DNA of 64,000 bases from positions 124,001-188,000 of the forward strand of contig NZ_JOGB01000019.1 in NCBI RefSeq assembly GCF_000719335.1. The letters run 5' to 3'. The position numbers were made by a program, and so were the translations under genes. Of this stretch, positions 10,165 through 18,950 are shown piece by piece (position 1 is the first letter of the stretch; each line of letters opens with the position of its first letter). The notes beneath the pieces were generated by a model. That model ran no database searches. It was not told the DNA's origin and saw nothing but the letters and a program-made list of their open reading frames with translations. Origin of the DNA: Streptomyces sp. NRRL S-87. Its GTDB lineage: Bacteria > Actinomycetota > Actinomycetes > Streptomycetales > Streptomycetaceae.

Positions 10165-10770
10165 ATGACCGACCCAGTGACCCTGGACGGCGAGGGCACG
10201 ATCGGCGAGTTCGACGAGAAGCGGGCCGAGGCCGCAGTCCGCGAGCTCCTCATCGCGGTCGGCGAGGACCCGGACCGCGAAGGCCTCCTCGAGACCCCCG
10301 CCCGGGTCGCCCGGGCGTACCGGGAGATCCTCGCCGGCCTCTGGCAGAAGCCGGAGGACGTCCTGACGACGACCTTCGACCTCGGGCACGACGAGATGGT
10401 CCTGGTGAAGGACATCGAGATCGTTTCTCTGTGTGAGCACCACCTGCTGCCGTTCCACGGGGTGGCCCACGTGGGCTACATCCCGGCCGAGAGCGGCAAG
10501 ATCACGGGGCTGTCCAAGCTGGCCCGCCTCGTCGAGGTGTACGCCCGCCGCCCGCAGGTGCAGGAGCGCCTCACCACGCAGATCGCGGACTCCCTGATGG
10601 AGATCCTCGAGGCCCGTGGCGCCATCGTCGTCGTCGAGGCCGAGCACATGTGCATGTCGGTCCGCGGCATCCGCAAGCCGGGCGCCAAGACCACCACCTC
10701 GGCCGTCCGCGGCCAGCTCCGCGACTCCGCCACGCGCGCCGAGGCGATGGCCCTGATAATGGCCCGCTGA
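10165..10770 (+). CDS. folE: GTP cyclohydrolase I
   Basis: 201 residues, standard length. Zinc and substrate motifs are visible: [40 protein letters not shown] and [12 protein letters not shown]. It converts GTP to 7,8-dihydroneopterin triphosphate, the first step of folate synthesis. The other folate genes (folB, folK, folP) lie just to the right on the opposite strand. Start at the ATG 10165 preceded by a purine-rich gaggcagag. The ftsH terminator lies immediately upstream, so a promoter must be in or just after it. Confidence 0.97.
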   Translation: MTDPVTLDGEGTIGEFDEKRAEAAVRELLIAVGEDPDREGLLETPARVARAYREILAGLWQKPEDVLTTTFDLGHDEMVLVKDIEIVSLCEHHLLPFHGVAHVGYIPAESGKITGLSKLARLVEVYARRPQVQERLTTQIADSLMEILEARGAIVVVEAEHMCMSVRGIRKPGAKTTTSAVRGQLRDSATRAEAMALIMAR

Positions 10771-10794
10771 CCGGCCGCAGCGCCGTACGGACGA

Positions 10795-10830
10795 CGAAGG
10801 GGCCCCTCACACGGGTGAGGGGCCCCTTCG
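10795..10830. terminator. Bidirectional hairpin between folE and the folate operon
   Basis: A perfect 16-bp stem, 10795-10810 with 10815-10830, 4-base loop ACGG. It lies between the convergent folE and DUF3180 genes. Confidence 0.85.
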
Positions 10831-10850
10831 GCTGCGTAGGCGTCTCGCGC

Positions 10851-11336
10851 TCACGCGTCGGCGCGGGCGTGGTCCTTGTCGTCGTCCTCGGGCAGCCGGC
10901 AGACGCGCTCCAGGAACATGGCGGCGGCGATGACGCAGGCGCCGGCGAGGACGGCGAAGCCGGCGTAGACGGCCTGGTCGCGGCGGGCCGGGACCTCCAG
11001 GCTGTCCATGGCCAGGAAGGCGCCCACGCCGCCGTAGATGCCCGCCACGACGGCCGAGACGAGGGCGCTGGCCTGTCCGAAGACCACGGCGCGCGCCGCC
11101 ATCAGGGGCTCGACGCCCTTGGCGCCGGGAACGCGCTCGCGCTGCGCCTTCAGCCGGCCGCGCAGCGAGAGCGCGGTGGCGAACAGGACGACGGCGATCA
11201 CGGCCAGCACGATGGGGGCGGCCAGCGGGACGCCGGGCAGGGTGCCGTACGCGTTCCAGAGCTTCGCGCCCGCCCACGACAGCACCCCGGCGATCACGAA
11301 GATTCCGGTCAGGACACCCAGCCGCAGTTGCTTCAC
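10851..11336 (-). CDS. DUF3180 family integral membrane protein
   Basis: 161 residues with four predicted transmembrane segments: about 6-28, 39-63, 82-110 and 119-142. The protein matches the actinobacterial DUF3180 pattern, almost always found at the end of the folate cluster as here (49 bases after folK). Function unknown; the conserved position hints at a link to folate metabolism or simply to co-transcription. GTG start at 11336. Confidence 0.8.
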   Translation of the reverse strand: MKQLRLGVLTGIFVIAGVLSWAGAKLWNAYGTLPGVPLAAPIVLAVIAVVLFATALSLRGRLKAQRERVPGAKGVEPLMAARAVVFGQASALVSAVVAGIYGGVGAFLAMDSLEVPARRDQAVYAGFAVLAGACVIAAAMFLERVCRLPEDDDKDHARADA

Positions 11337-11384
11337 GTCCCCGTTCCCCGCTTTCCGCTCCGCTGCCAGCTCACACGCTAACGC

Positions 11385-11984
11385 TTACTCGGGCAGGCGG
11401 AGTTCCAGGTCGGGGCGCGGCGTGACGCCGGCCGTGCCGAGGGCGGCCAGGAGGGCGGTGACGGGGCCGTGGCCGGGCAGCGCGGCGGCGGGGTCGACGT
11501 CGTGCCAGGGGGCCAGCACGAAGGCGCGCTGGTGGGCCCGGGGGTGCGGGAGGGTGAGGACCGGGTCGTCCGAGACCACGTCGGCGTACGCGACGATGTC
11601 GACGTCGATGGTGCGGGGGCCCCAGCGCTCCTCGCGGACGCGGTCGAAGGCCTCCTCGATGGCCTGGCCGCGCTCCAGCAGGGAGCTCGGCGGCAGGGTG
11701 GTCTTCACCACGGCCACGGCGTTGAGGTACGACGGCTGGGAGCCGGGCTCGACGCCCCAGGGCTCCGTCTCGTAGACGGGGGAGACGGCCTTGACCCGGA
11801 CGCCGGGGGTGTCGCCGAGGGCGTCGACGGCGCCCTGGAGGGTCTCCAGGCGGTTGCCGAGGTTCGAACCGAGCGCGACGACGGCGAGCCTGGGGTTGGA
11901 CAGGGTGGTGTCCGCGGCGTCGACGGTCTCGACGACGGACGCGGGCACGGGCTGCACGGTGGGATCGACCTGGGGCTGGTTCAT
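11385..11984 (-). CDS. folK: 2-amino-4-hydroxy-6-hydroxymethyldihydropteridine pyrophosphokinase
   Basis: 199 residues. The signature blocks are VVALGSNLGNRLETLQGAV, VSPVYETEPWG, RWGPRTIDVDIVAY (magnesium/ATP-binding aspartates) and LTLPHPRAHQRAFVLAPW. It transfers pyrophosphate from ATP to hydroxymethyl-dihydropterin, feeding FolP. The ATG at 11984 overlaps the folB stop codon (ATGA), implying translational coupling. The N-terminal 25 residues before the first motif are a variable extension. The gene ends in TAA. Confidence 0.95.
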   Translation of the reverse strand: MNQPQVDPTVQPVPASVVETVDAADTTLSNPRLAVVALGSNLGNRLETLQGAVDALGDTPGVRVKAVSPVYETEPWGVEPGSQPSYLNAVAVVKTTLPPSSLLERGQAIEEAFDRVREERWGPRTIDVDIVAYADVVSDDPVLTLPHPRAHQRAFVLAPWHDVDPAAALPGHGPVTALLAALGTAGVTPRPDLELRLPE

Positions 11985-12340
11985 GCGCGGCTCCGCGTGA
12001 TCGTGACGGTCACATCGTCGAAGGGCACGGTGATCGGGGCGTCCGGCTTGTGGACGACCACCTCGACCTGGGCGACGCCCTCGTGCTTGAGGCACTGCTG
12101 GGCGATGCGCTCGGCGAGGGTCTCGATCAGGTCCACGGGCTCGCCCTGGACGACGTCGACGACCTCCTCGGCCACCACTCCGTAGTGGACGGTCTTCGCC
12201 AGGTCGTCGTCGGCCGCCGCGGGGCGGGTGTCGAGGTGCAGCACCAGGTCGACGATGAAGGTCTGGCCCTCCTCGCGCTCCCGGGGGAAGACGCCATGGT
12301 GCCCGCGGGCCTTCAGGCCGCGCAGCGCGACACGATCCAC
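11981..12340 (-). CDS. folB: Dihydroneopterin aldolase
   Basis: 119 residues, the normal length. Characteristic sequence: LRGLKARGHHGVFPREREEG with the catalytic region, HYGVVAEEVVDVVQGEPVDLIETLAERIA, and VVVHKPDAPI. It cleaves 7,8-dihydroneopterin to 6-hydroxymethyl-dihydropterin and glycolaldehyde. I start at the GTG at 12340: AGGAG lies 8 bases upstream, while a GTG three codons earlier would abut that site. That ribosome site is the end of the small ORF 12346-12468, so folB may be coupled to it. Confidence 0.95.
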   Translation of the reverse strand: MDRVALRGLKARGHHGVFPREREEGQTFIVDLVLHLDTRPAAADDDLAKTVHYGVVAEEVVDVVQGEPVDLIETLAERIAQQCLKHEGVAQVEVVVHKPDAPITVPFDDVTVTITRSRA

Positions 12341-12345
12341 GCGAA

Positions 12346-12468
12346 TCACTCCTGCTTTCGTAGGTTCTTCCGGCCCCGGGAGTTCTCCGGAGCCTTGGGC
12401 CTACGCCGAGTGCGGTCGGCGTCGTCCACCTTCGAATCTACCTGCGGGAGACGACAGCGCTTGCCCAT
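12346..12468 (-). CDS. Candidate small basic protein between NTF2-like gene and folB
   Basis: A 40-codon frame fills the gap in the folate operon. Its ATG is 5 bases after the NTF2-like stop, and its TGA ends 5 bases before the folB start. The predicted peptide is strongly basic (MGKRCRLPQVDSK..., then clusters RTRRR and GRKNLRKQE). There is no good Shine-Dalgarno sequence, so it would rely on coupling. About 77% of third codon positions are G or C, lower than neighbouring genes but above random spacers here. It could be a real small protein or only a ribosome bridge to folB. Confidence 0.4.
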   Translation of the reverse strand: MGKRCRLPQVDSKVDDADRTRRRPKAPENSRGRKNLRKQE

Positions 12469-12473
12469 GGGGG

Positions 12474-12923
12474 TCAGGAGGCGTCGTCTTCCTCGTCTTC
12501 TTCGGTGTCCGTCAGGACGGGAGAACCGTGGTGGGACCACAGGCGCCACCCCCCGGGTGTGCGTCTGAACACATTCGTGGCGACGACCAGCTGCCCGACG
12601 AGCGGGCCGAGTGCACCGCCGTCCTCGGCGGGCCCGCCGCTGAGGATGTTCTCGGTGCAGGTGACGACGGCGGTGTCGCCGATCACGGCGGTGCGGGTGT
12701 CCGTGAGGAAGAACTGGATGTACTCGGTGTTCGCCATGATCAGGGCGTACGAGCGCAGCACCTCCCCGCGTCCGGAGAGCACCGGCCAGCCGGGGTGGAC
12801 GCAGGAGACCTCGTCGTCCAGCCACATGCCGGACATGCCCTCGAAGTCGCCCTGCTCCATGGCCTCGTAGAAGGCGGTGTTGGCCGTCTCGACGGCGTCG
12901 ACGTCGCTCTCGCGTCGGGTCAC
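12474..12923 (-). CDS. Nuclear transport factor 2-like (SnoaL/SgcJ-type) protein
   Basis: 149 residues with the cone-fold pattern: N-terminal helices (VETANTAFYEAMEQGDFEGM), DDEVSCVHPGWPVLSGRGEVLRS, a beta-rich core and GGWRLWSHHGSPV near the end, then an acidic tail. The family binds small hydrophobic ligands or acts as an isomerase-like enzyme; the exact role is unknown. The GTG start at 12923 overlaps the folP stop codon (GTGA), so it is translated with folP. A homologue regularly accompanies the folate genes in streptomycetes. Confidence 0.85.
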   Translation of the reverse strand: MTRRESDVDAVETANTAFYEAMEQGDFEGMSGMWLDDEVSCVHPGWPVLSGRGEVLRSYALIMANTEYIQFFLTDTRTAVIGDTAVVTCTENILSGGPAEDGGALGPLVGQLVVATNVFRRTPGGWRLWSHHGSPVLTDTEEDEEDDAS

Positions 12924-13783
12924 CGGGCGGCCTCGACGGCCCGGGCGACCCGGACGGCGTCGGCGGTGGCCCGTACCTCGTGGACCCGGACGGCCCAGGC
13001 GCCCTCGTGGGCGGCGATGGCCGAGACGGCGGCGGTGGCGGCGTCGCGTTCGCGGGCGGGCGGCGGCGCGGCCTCGGCGGTGCCGGCCAGGATGCGGCCC
13101 AGGAAGCGCTTGCGGGAGGCGGCCACCAGCACGGGGCGGCCCAGGGCGCGCAGCTCGGCGAGGTGCGCGACGAGGGCGAGGTCGTGCTCGGCCTGCTTGG
13201 CGAAGCCGAGGCCGGGGTCGATGACGAGGCGCTCGGGGGCGATGCCGCCGTCGATGACGGCGTCCATACGGGCCCGCAGCTCGGCGGTGACCTCCGCGAC
13301 CACGTCGGAGTAGACGGCGCGGCTGTTCATGTCGGCGCTGAAGCCGCGCCAGTGCATGACGACGAACGGCACGCCGGTGTCGGCCACGGCGGGGATCATG
13401 CCGGGGTCGGCGAGGCCGCCGCTGACGTCGTTGACGAGGGTGGCGCCGGCGGCGACCGCCCGTTCGGCGACGGCCGCGCGCATGGTGTCGACGGAGACGG
13501 TGACGCCTTCGGAGGCGAGGCCGCGGACGACGGGGACGACGCGGCGGAGCTCTTCGTCGGCGTCGACGCGGGTGGCGCCGGGGCGGGTGGACTCGCCGCC
13601 GACGTCGACGAGGTCGGCGCCCTGGGCGACGAGGTCGAGTCCGCGCTTGACGGCGGCGGTGGTGTCGAACCAGCGGCCGCCGTCGGAGAAGGAGTCGGGG
13701 GTGACGTTGACGACCCCCATGACCGCGCAGCGGTCCCACTCCGGCAGGCCGACGACCCGGCCCCTGGCGGCTGCGCCGCGCAT
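12920..13783 (-). CDS. folP: Dihydropteroate synthase
   Basis: 287 residues. All canonical motifs are present: MGVVNVTPDSFSDGGRW, VDVGGESTRPGA, LVNDVSGG, DPGLGFAK and ASRKRFLG. It condenses the pterin pyrophosphate from FolK with p-aminobenzoate and is the sulphonamide target. Two in-frame ATGs exist: 13783 has GGAGG 10 bases upstream, while 13792 has it one base upstream, so I chose 13783. It is the first gene of the minus-strand folate operon. Confidence 0.95.
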   Translation of the reverse strand: MRGAAARGRVVGLPEWDRCAVMGVVNVTPDSFSDGGRWFDTTAAVKRGLDLVAQGADLVDVGGESTRPGATRVDADEELRRVVPVVRGLASEGVTVSVDTMRAAVAERAVAAGATLVNDVSGGLADPGMIPAVADTGVPFVVMHWRGFSADMNSRAVYSDVVAEVTAELRARMDAVIDGGIAPERLVIDPGLGFAKQAEHDLALVAHLAELRALGRPVLVAASRKRFLGRILAGTAEAAPPPARERDAATAAVSAIAAHEGAWAVRVHEVRATADAVRVARAVEAAR

Positions 13784-13899
13784 CGTGTTCATACCTCCAA
13801 GGGTAGGGCCGGGGCCTTGCGGCGCCCGGCCGGGCCCGGGGCCGGCGGCCGGGGGCCGGCGCCCCGGGGGGACGGACGACCCGGCCCCCCGGTCGGGGA

Positions 13900-15843
13900 T
13901 CAGGCGACCTGGACCTCGCGCTCGGCGGCGGGCTGGGTACGGGTCTTCGGCGCCGGACCGGGGCGGCCGGCGGTGCCGGTGGTGTCGGCGCCCGTACCCG
14001 CACCCGCACCGGCGGCCGTGTCGGCGGGCTCCGGGGCGGCGGTCAGGTGGGCGCACGGGCGGGCCGGCTTCGGGCCGCGGCGGGCGGCGAACAGGCGGGG
14101 CAGGGCGAGGGTGACGAAGCCCTCGGCCTGCATGGCGGCGAGCCCGATGCGGGGCAGGTCGCGGGTGGTGCGGAAGACCACGAAGCGGGGCTCCCAGCGG
14201 GGGCGGAACTTGGCGTTGAACTTGTAGAGGGACTCGATCTGGAACCAGCGCGAGAGGAAGACCAGGAGGCCGCGCCAGATGCGCAGGACGGGGCCGGCGC
14301 CGATCTTCTCGCCGCGCGCGAGGGCGGAGCGGAACATCGCGAAGTTCAGAGAGACGCGCTCGATGCCCAGCTGCGGGCAGGCGGCCAGGGCCGCGACGAT
14401 CAGCAGCTCGTTCATGCCGGGGTCGGCGGCCCGGTCGCGGCGCATGAGCTCCAGCGACATGCCGTCCTTGCCCCAGGGCACGAAGTGCTGGATGGCCTTG
14501 AGGTCGCCGAAGGGGCTGGTGTCGCCCTCCTCGGAGCGGTGGGCGGTGACGATGACGCAGTCGCCGTCGCCGGGGTCGCCCACGCGGCCGAGGGCCATGG
14601 AGAAGCCGCGCTCGGTGTCGGTGCCGCGCCAGGCCTCGGCGGCGCCGCGGACGGCGGTGAGCTCCTCGTCGGTCAGCTCGCTGACCCGGCGCACCTTGGT
14701 GGTGTAGCCGTTGCGCTCGATGCGCTTGACCATCTGTCGGACGTTGCGCATGGCGCGTCCGGTGAGGGAGAAGTCCTTGACGTCGACGATGGCCTCGTCG
14801 CCGAGTTCGAGGGCGTCCAGGCCGGTCTCGCGGGTCCAGACCTCGCCGCCGGTCTCGCTGCAGCCCATGACGGCGGGGGTCCAGGAGTGGGCCCGGGCCT
14901 CCTCCATGAAGCGCTCGATGGCGCCCGGCCAGGCCTCGACGTCGCCGATGGGGTCGCCCGAGGCGAGCATGACGCCGGAGACGACGCGGTAGGTGACGGC
15001 CGCCTTGCCGCTGGGGGAGAAGACGACGGCCTTGTCGCGGCGGAGCGCGAAGTGGCCGAGGGAGTCGCGGGCGCCGTGCTTGGCGAGCAGCTCGCGCAGG
15101 TGGGTCTCGTCGGCGGGGGTGAGCCGGGCGGCCGGGTGCTCGGGGCGGAAGGCGAGGTAGACGGTGGTCAGCGCGGTGAGCATGCCGAGGGCGCCGAGGG
15201 AGTAGCCCACGGTCCAGGACACCTGGCCGGAGTAGGCGACGGGGCCCTCGAAGCCGAAGAGTCCGTAGAGGACGTGGGTGAGCTGGTCGGCGATGCTCGG
15301 CTGGCCCAGCAGGCGCTTGGGGTGGGAGTTGACGATGACCAGTCCGAGGCCGATGGAGCCGGCGCTCATGAGGACGAAGTTGGCCAGCGCCTTCCACCGG
15401 CTGCGCGGGTCGGGCAGGGCGTCGAACTCACTCCGGTGGCGCAGCAGCAGCGCGAGGAGCGCGGCGGCGATGAGGACGCCGACGACGGAGTGGCGGTACG
15501 TGAACTGCGCCACGGCCCCCGCGGGGAGCAGGACGACGGCGGCCCGCCAGGCCCGGCGCTTGCGGCGCTTGAGGCCGTGGGCGAGCAGCAGGAGCAGGAC
15601 GCCGGCGCTGATGGCGAGGGCGGCCGCGAACGGGCCGAGGGCGCCGGGGAGGACCTCGGCGAGGGTGTGGATGCGGCTGTGCCGGAACCGCGGGAACACG
15701 CCCGCGGCGACGTCCAGCAGGCCCACGACGGTGCATGCCGCGCCGACGAGACGGGGTACGGACTCGGGACGTGGGCCGCTGAGGATGCGGCGTACCTTGC
15801 TCGGAACCTGTCCCGACTTATCGCCATCTATCCTGACAGACAT
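13900..15843 (-). CDS. MprF/LysX-like membrane protein with C-terminal DUF2156 aminoacyl-transferase domain
   Basis: 647 residues. The N-terminal half has about six to seven hydrophobic helices; from about residue 270 a soluble GNAT-like DUF2156 domain begins (FALRRDKAVVFSPSGKAAVT; SGVMLASGDPIGD; MGCSETGGEVW; DVKDFSLTGRAMRNVRQMV; FMALGR-like block; MNELLIVAALAACPQLGIERVSLNFAMFR). Such proteins transfer lysine or another amino acid from tRNA to phosphatidylglycerol, lowering surface charge. The mycobacterial LysX carries a fused lysyl-tRNA synthetase; this one does not. The C-terminal 60 residues are Ala/Gly/Thr-rich. The ATG at 15843 has gcaggaag before it. Amino acid specificity cannot be read from sequence. 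Confidence 0.85.
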   Translation of the reverse strand: MSVRIDGDKSGQVPSKVRRILSGPRPESVPRLVGAACTVVGLLDVAAGVFPRFRHSRIHTLAEVLPGALGPFAAALAISAGVLLLLLAHGLKRRKRRAWRAAVVLLPAGAVAQFTYRHSVVGVLIAAALLALLLRHRSEFDALPDPRSRWKALANFVLMSAGSIGLGLVIVNSHPKRLLGQPSIADQLTHVLYGLFGFEGPVAYSGQVSWTVGYSLGALGMLTALTTVYLAFRPEHPAARLTPADETHLRELLAKHGARDSLGHFALRRDKAVVFSPSGKAAVTYRVVSGVMLASGDPIGDVEAWPGAIERFMEEARAHSWTPAVMGCSETGGEVWTRETGLDALELGDEAIVDVKDFSLTGRAMRNVRQMVKRIERNGYTTKVRRVSELTDEELTAVRGAAEAWRGTDTERGFSMALGRVGDPGDGDCVIVTAHRSEEGDTSPFGDLKAIQHFVPWGKDGMSLELMRRDRAADPGMNELLIVAALAACPQLGIERVSLNFAMFRSALARGEKIGAGPVLRIWRGLLVFLSRWFQIESLYKFNAKFRPRWEPRFVVFRTTRDLPRIGLAAMQAEGFVTLALPRLFAARRGPKPARPCAHLTAAPEPADTAAGAGAGTGADTTGTAGRPGPAPKTRTQPAAEREVQVA

Positions 15844-15993
15844 CGCTTCCTGCAGCTCCGCGAGAGATCCTGTGACCGAAGGCCACAGCGGCTTCCGGAC
15901 ATGTGCGCCCACTAGGACGGCTCGAGCGGGACGCGGGTTCACTGTTTCCGAAGAAAAAACTCATTCCGCCTTCAGAAAGTCGCTGACTGCATC

Positions 15994-17103
15994 ATGGGTC
16001 TCACCAGCAATACGGTCCTGGCGCTGGCCATCGTCGCGGGCGTGCTGCTCTTCGTCGCGACCGTCTGGTTCTGGCCGCGGCTGTCGGGCCGCACCTGGCG
16101 TGCCGTGTCCGGACGGGTGGGCCTGCTGCTCGCCACGCAGCTCGCGCTGTTCTCGGCGGTGGGCCTCGCGGCCAACAAATCGTTTCTCTTCTACGGTTCC
16201 TGGGCGGACCTGTTCGGCCAGGAGACCGAGTTGGGCGTGGTGGTCGACCACTCGGCGGGCGCCAAGGACATCAAGGTCGTCGGTACCCAGAAGCTCGACG
16301 TGCCCGGCGGGGCCCGGCCGGCCGTGGGCGGCCAGATCCAGAAGGTGGTGGTGGCCGGGCAGAAGTCGAAGATAACCAGCCCGGCGTACGTGTACCTGCC
16401 GCCGGAGTACTTCCAGCCGCAGCACGCCAAGGACGCCTTCCCGGCCGCCGTGGTCCTGACGGGCTATCCGGGCACCGCGGAGAACCTGATCAAGGGGCTG
16501 GACTACCCGATGAGGGCCTACAAGCAGGCCAAGGCGGGCAAGATGAAGCCGATGGTCCTGGTCATGATGCGGCCGACGGTGGCGCCGCCGCGGGACACCG
16601 AGTGCGTGGACATACCCGGGGGACCGAAGACCGAGACCTTCTTCGCCGAGGACCTGCCCAAGGCCATCGGCGAGAGCTACCGCGTCGGCAGCAAGCCGCA
16701 GAACCTGGGCTTCGTCGGCAACTCCACCGGCGGCTACTGCGCGCTGAAGATGGGCATCCACTACCCGGGCACCTTCGGCGCGGTGGCCGGCCTGTCCGCT
16801 TACTACAAGGCCGCGCAGGACCCGACCACCGGCGACCTCTTCCACGGCGACAAGGCCCTCAAGACGCGCGCCAACCTGCTGGCCAGCCTGAAGGCCAAGG
16901 CCCCGTCCCACACGTCGTTCCTGGTCACCAGCAGCCGGACGGGTGAGGGCAACCTCGCCGACACCAAGAAGTTCATCGCGGGCGTGAAGCAGGGCGACCG
17001 CGTCTCGTCGATCATCCTCGACAGCGGCGGCCACAACTTCAACACGTGGCGGCGCGAGATCGAGCCGATGCTGATCTGGATCAGCGGCCGGCTGCAGGCC
17101 TGA
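15994..17103 (+). CDS. Membrane-anchored alpha/beta hydrolase, esterase-D-like
   Basis: 369 residues. Three hydrophobic segments near the N terminus (about 6-24, 42-66) anchor the protein; the rest is extracytoplasmic. The catalytic domain shows the esterase-D/PHB-depolymerase fold: YVYLPPEYFQPQ, AAVVLTGYPG, nucleophile elbow GNSTGGYCALKMG with the likely catalytic serine near residue 247, and the histidine in DSGGHNFNTW near 349. Similar to secreted mycolyl-transferase-fold esterases of actinobacteria; substrate unknown. It is divergent from the MprF-like gene across 150 bases. Confidence 0.82.
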   Translation: MGLTSNTVLALAIVAGVLLFVATVWFWPRLSGRTWRAVSGRVGLLLATQLALFSAVGLAANKSFLFYGSWADLFGQETELGVVVDHSAGAKDIKVVGTQKLDVPGGARPAVGGQIQKVVVAGQKSKITSPAYVYLPPEYFQPQHAKDAFPAAVVLTGYPGTAENLIKGLDYPMRAYKQAKAGKMKPMVLVMMRPTVAPPRDTECVDIPGGPKTETFFAEDLPKAIGESYRVGSKPQNLGFVGNSTGGYCALKMGIHYPGTFGAVAGLSAYYKAAQDPTTGDLFHGDKALKTRANLLASLKAKAPSHTSFLVTSSRTGEGNLADTKKFIAGVKQGDRVSSIILDSGGHNFNTWRREIEPMLIWISGRLQA

Positions 17104-17157
17104 CGGGCCGTCCGGTCACCCGGACGGCCGTCCTGTCGGACCGTTAACCCGCCCCGG

Positions 17158-18126
17158 TCAGGGCTCCGCCCGGCGCAGCGCGCGGTGCACCGCCGCCGGG
17201 GTCAGCACGCCCAGCACCGCCCCGTCCGGCCCGTCCTCCGCGGCCGTGACCGCGATCCGGCCCGCGTCCTGCTGGAGCAGCAGCGCCAGTGCCTCCCGCA
17301 GCGAGGCGCCCAGGGGCAGGCGCGCGTGGGGGAGCTCCGCCCCGTCGGGGACCGGTTCGAGGTCCGCGCGCTCCACCCGCGTCACCGCCAGCCGCTTCAG
17401 GCCGCGGTCCGCGCCCACGAAGTCCGCCACGTACGGGGTGGCCGGCGCGGCCAGCACGGTGGCCGGGGGCGCGAACTGCTCGATGGTGCTGTGCCCGTAG
17501 ACCGCGATCCGGTCCCCGAGCCGGACCGCCTCCTCCAGGTCGTGCGTGACCAGCAGGATCGTCTTGCCCACGGTGCGCTGGAGCGCCAGGAACTCGTTCT
17601 GCAGGCGCTCGCGCACCACCGGGTCCACCGCACCGAACGGCTCGTCCATCAGGAGGACGGGCGGATCGGCGGCCAGCGCCCGGGCCACTCCCACGCGCTG
17701 GCGCTGCCCGCCGGACAGCTGGTCGGGGAAGCGGCCGCCGTGCACCGCCGGGTCGAGGCCGACGAGTTCGAGGAGTTCGGCGGCGCGCTCGCGGGCCTTC
17801 GCCTTGGGCGTGCCGAGCAGCCGGGGGACGGTGGCCGTGTTCTCCAGCACGGTCTTGTGGGGGAAGAGCCCGACCTGCTGGATGACGTACCCGATGCGGC
17901 GCCGCAGTTCGACCGGATCGGTGCCCGCGACGTCCCGGCCGTCGATCAGGACGCGGCCGGAGGTCGGCTCGACCAGCCGGTTGACCATCTTCATGGTCGT
18001 CGTCTTGCCGCAGCCCGACGGGCCCACCAGGGTGACCAGTTCGCCCTCGGCCACCTCGAAGGAGAGGTCCTCGACCGCGGTGGTGCCGTCGTCGTAGCGC
18101 TTGGTCACATGCTCGAATCGGATCAC
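17158..18126 (-). CDS. Glycine betaine/choline-type ABC transporter ATP-binding protein
   Basis: 322 residues. Walker A GPSGCGKTTTMKMVN, Q-loop YVIQQVGLFPHKT, signature LSGGQRQRVGVARALA, Walker B VLLMDEPFGAVDP and the switch histidine in LLVTHDLEEA are intact. The C-terminal 90 residues contain CBS-like sequence (LREALALLLQQDAGRIAVTA), the osmo-sensing type of regulatory domain in OpuA/ProV proteins. It would energise the two permeases encoded divergently at 18267-19613. GTG start at 18126; the Shine-Dalgarno site is poor. Confidence 0.92.
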   Translation of the reverse strand: MIRFEHVTKRYDDGTTAVEDLSFEVAEGELVTLVGPSGCGKTTTMKMVNRLVEPTSGRVLIDGRDVAGTDPVELRRRIGYVIQQVGLFPHKTVLENTATVPRLLGTPKAKARERAAELLELVGLDPAVHGGRFPDQLSGGQRQRVGVARALAADPPVLLMDEPFGAVDPVVRERLQNEFLALQRTVGKTILLVTHDLEEAVRLGDRIAVYGHSTIEQFAPPATVLAAPATPYVADFVGADRGLKRLAVTRVERADLEPVPDGAELPHARLPLGASLREALALLLQQDAGRIAVTAAEDGPDGAVLGVLTPAAVHRALRRAEP

Positions 18127-18266
18127 GGGCCCATCTTCGCAGTGGGTTTGTGAAGGCGGTGTTGCCCCGGTGCGAAGGATCCGGGCGTTGTCGGCGGCGG
18201 GGGTTAGGGTCGTGGTGATCGCCGCGGACGCGGCGCCGGGACGAGCCGACCGGAGGGGGTGGGGGG

Positions 18267-18947
18267 ATGGCCGCTGCACCGAACTGCCTCGTGGCGAACG
18301 ACTGGATCTGCTGGGAGTACGTGCGCTCGCGCAGCCAGGAGCTGACCGACGCGACGCTGCAGCACGTGTGGATCACCGTGGTCTCGGTGCTCGTGGGACT
18401 GGCCGTCTCGGTGCCCCTGGCCCTCCTGGCGCGCCGCCGCCCGGCCTTCGCCGGCCCGATGCTGGCGACCACCACCCTGTTGTACGGGATCCCCTCGCTC
18501 GCCATGTTCTCGCTCCTGACGCCCGTGTTCGGGTTGTCGGCGTCGGTGGTCGTCACGGGGCTGGTGCTGTACTCGCTGACGATCCTCGTGCGTAACCTCC
18601 TGGCGGGCCTGGCGGCCGTGCCGGACGAGGTCCGCGAGGCCGCCCGCGGCATGGGGTACGGGCCCGCGCGGCTGCTGTGGCAGGTGGAACTGCCGCTGGC
18701 GCTGCCGACGCTGATGGCCGGGATACGCATCGCGACGGTGTCCACCGTCGCGCTGACCTCGGTGGGCTCGATCGTCGGCAGCGGCGGGCTGGGCAACCTC
18801 ATCGCCCCGGCCGTGCAGAGCTCCTTCCGGGCCCAGGTGCTGACCGCTTCCGTGCTGTGCGTCCTGCTGGCCCTGGTGGCGGACCTCCTGCTGCTCGGCG
18901 TGCAGCGGCTGGTGACGCCCTGGGCGCGCGCGGCGAAGGGGGGCTGA
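18267..18947 (+). CDS. ABC transporter permease, OpuC/ProW type
   Basis: 226 residues, about five to six transmembrane helices. The binding-protein-dependent permease loop that docks on the ATPase is EAARGMGYGPARLLWQVELP. It begins with an N-terminal stretch (WICWEYVRSRSQELTDATLQH) common in OpuCB-type subunits. It has GGAGGGGGTGGGGGG before the ATG. It is followed after 3 bases by a second permease, so the transporter uses a heterodimeric channel. Confidence 0.92.
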   Translation: MAAAPNCLVANDWICWEYVRSRSQELTDATLQHVWITVVSVLVGLAVSVPLALLARRRPAFAGPMLATTTLLYGIPSLAMFSLLTPVFGLSASVVVTGLVLYSLTILVRNLLAGLAAVPDEVREAARGMGYGPARLLWQVELPLALPTLMAGIRIATVSTVALTSVGSIVGSGGLGNLIAPAVQSSFRAQVLTASVLCVLLALVADLLLLGVQRLVTPWARAAKGG

Positions 18948-18950
18948 GCG

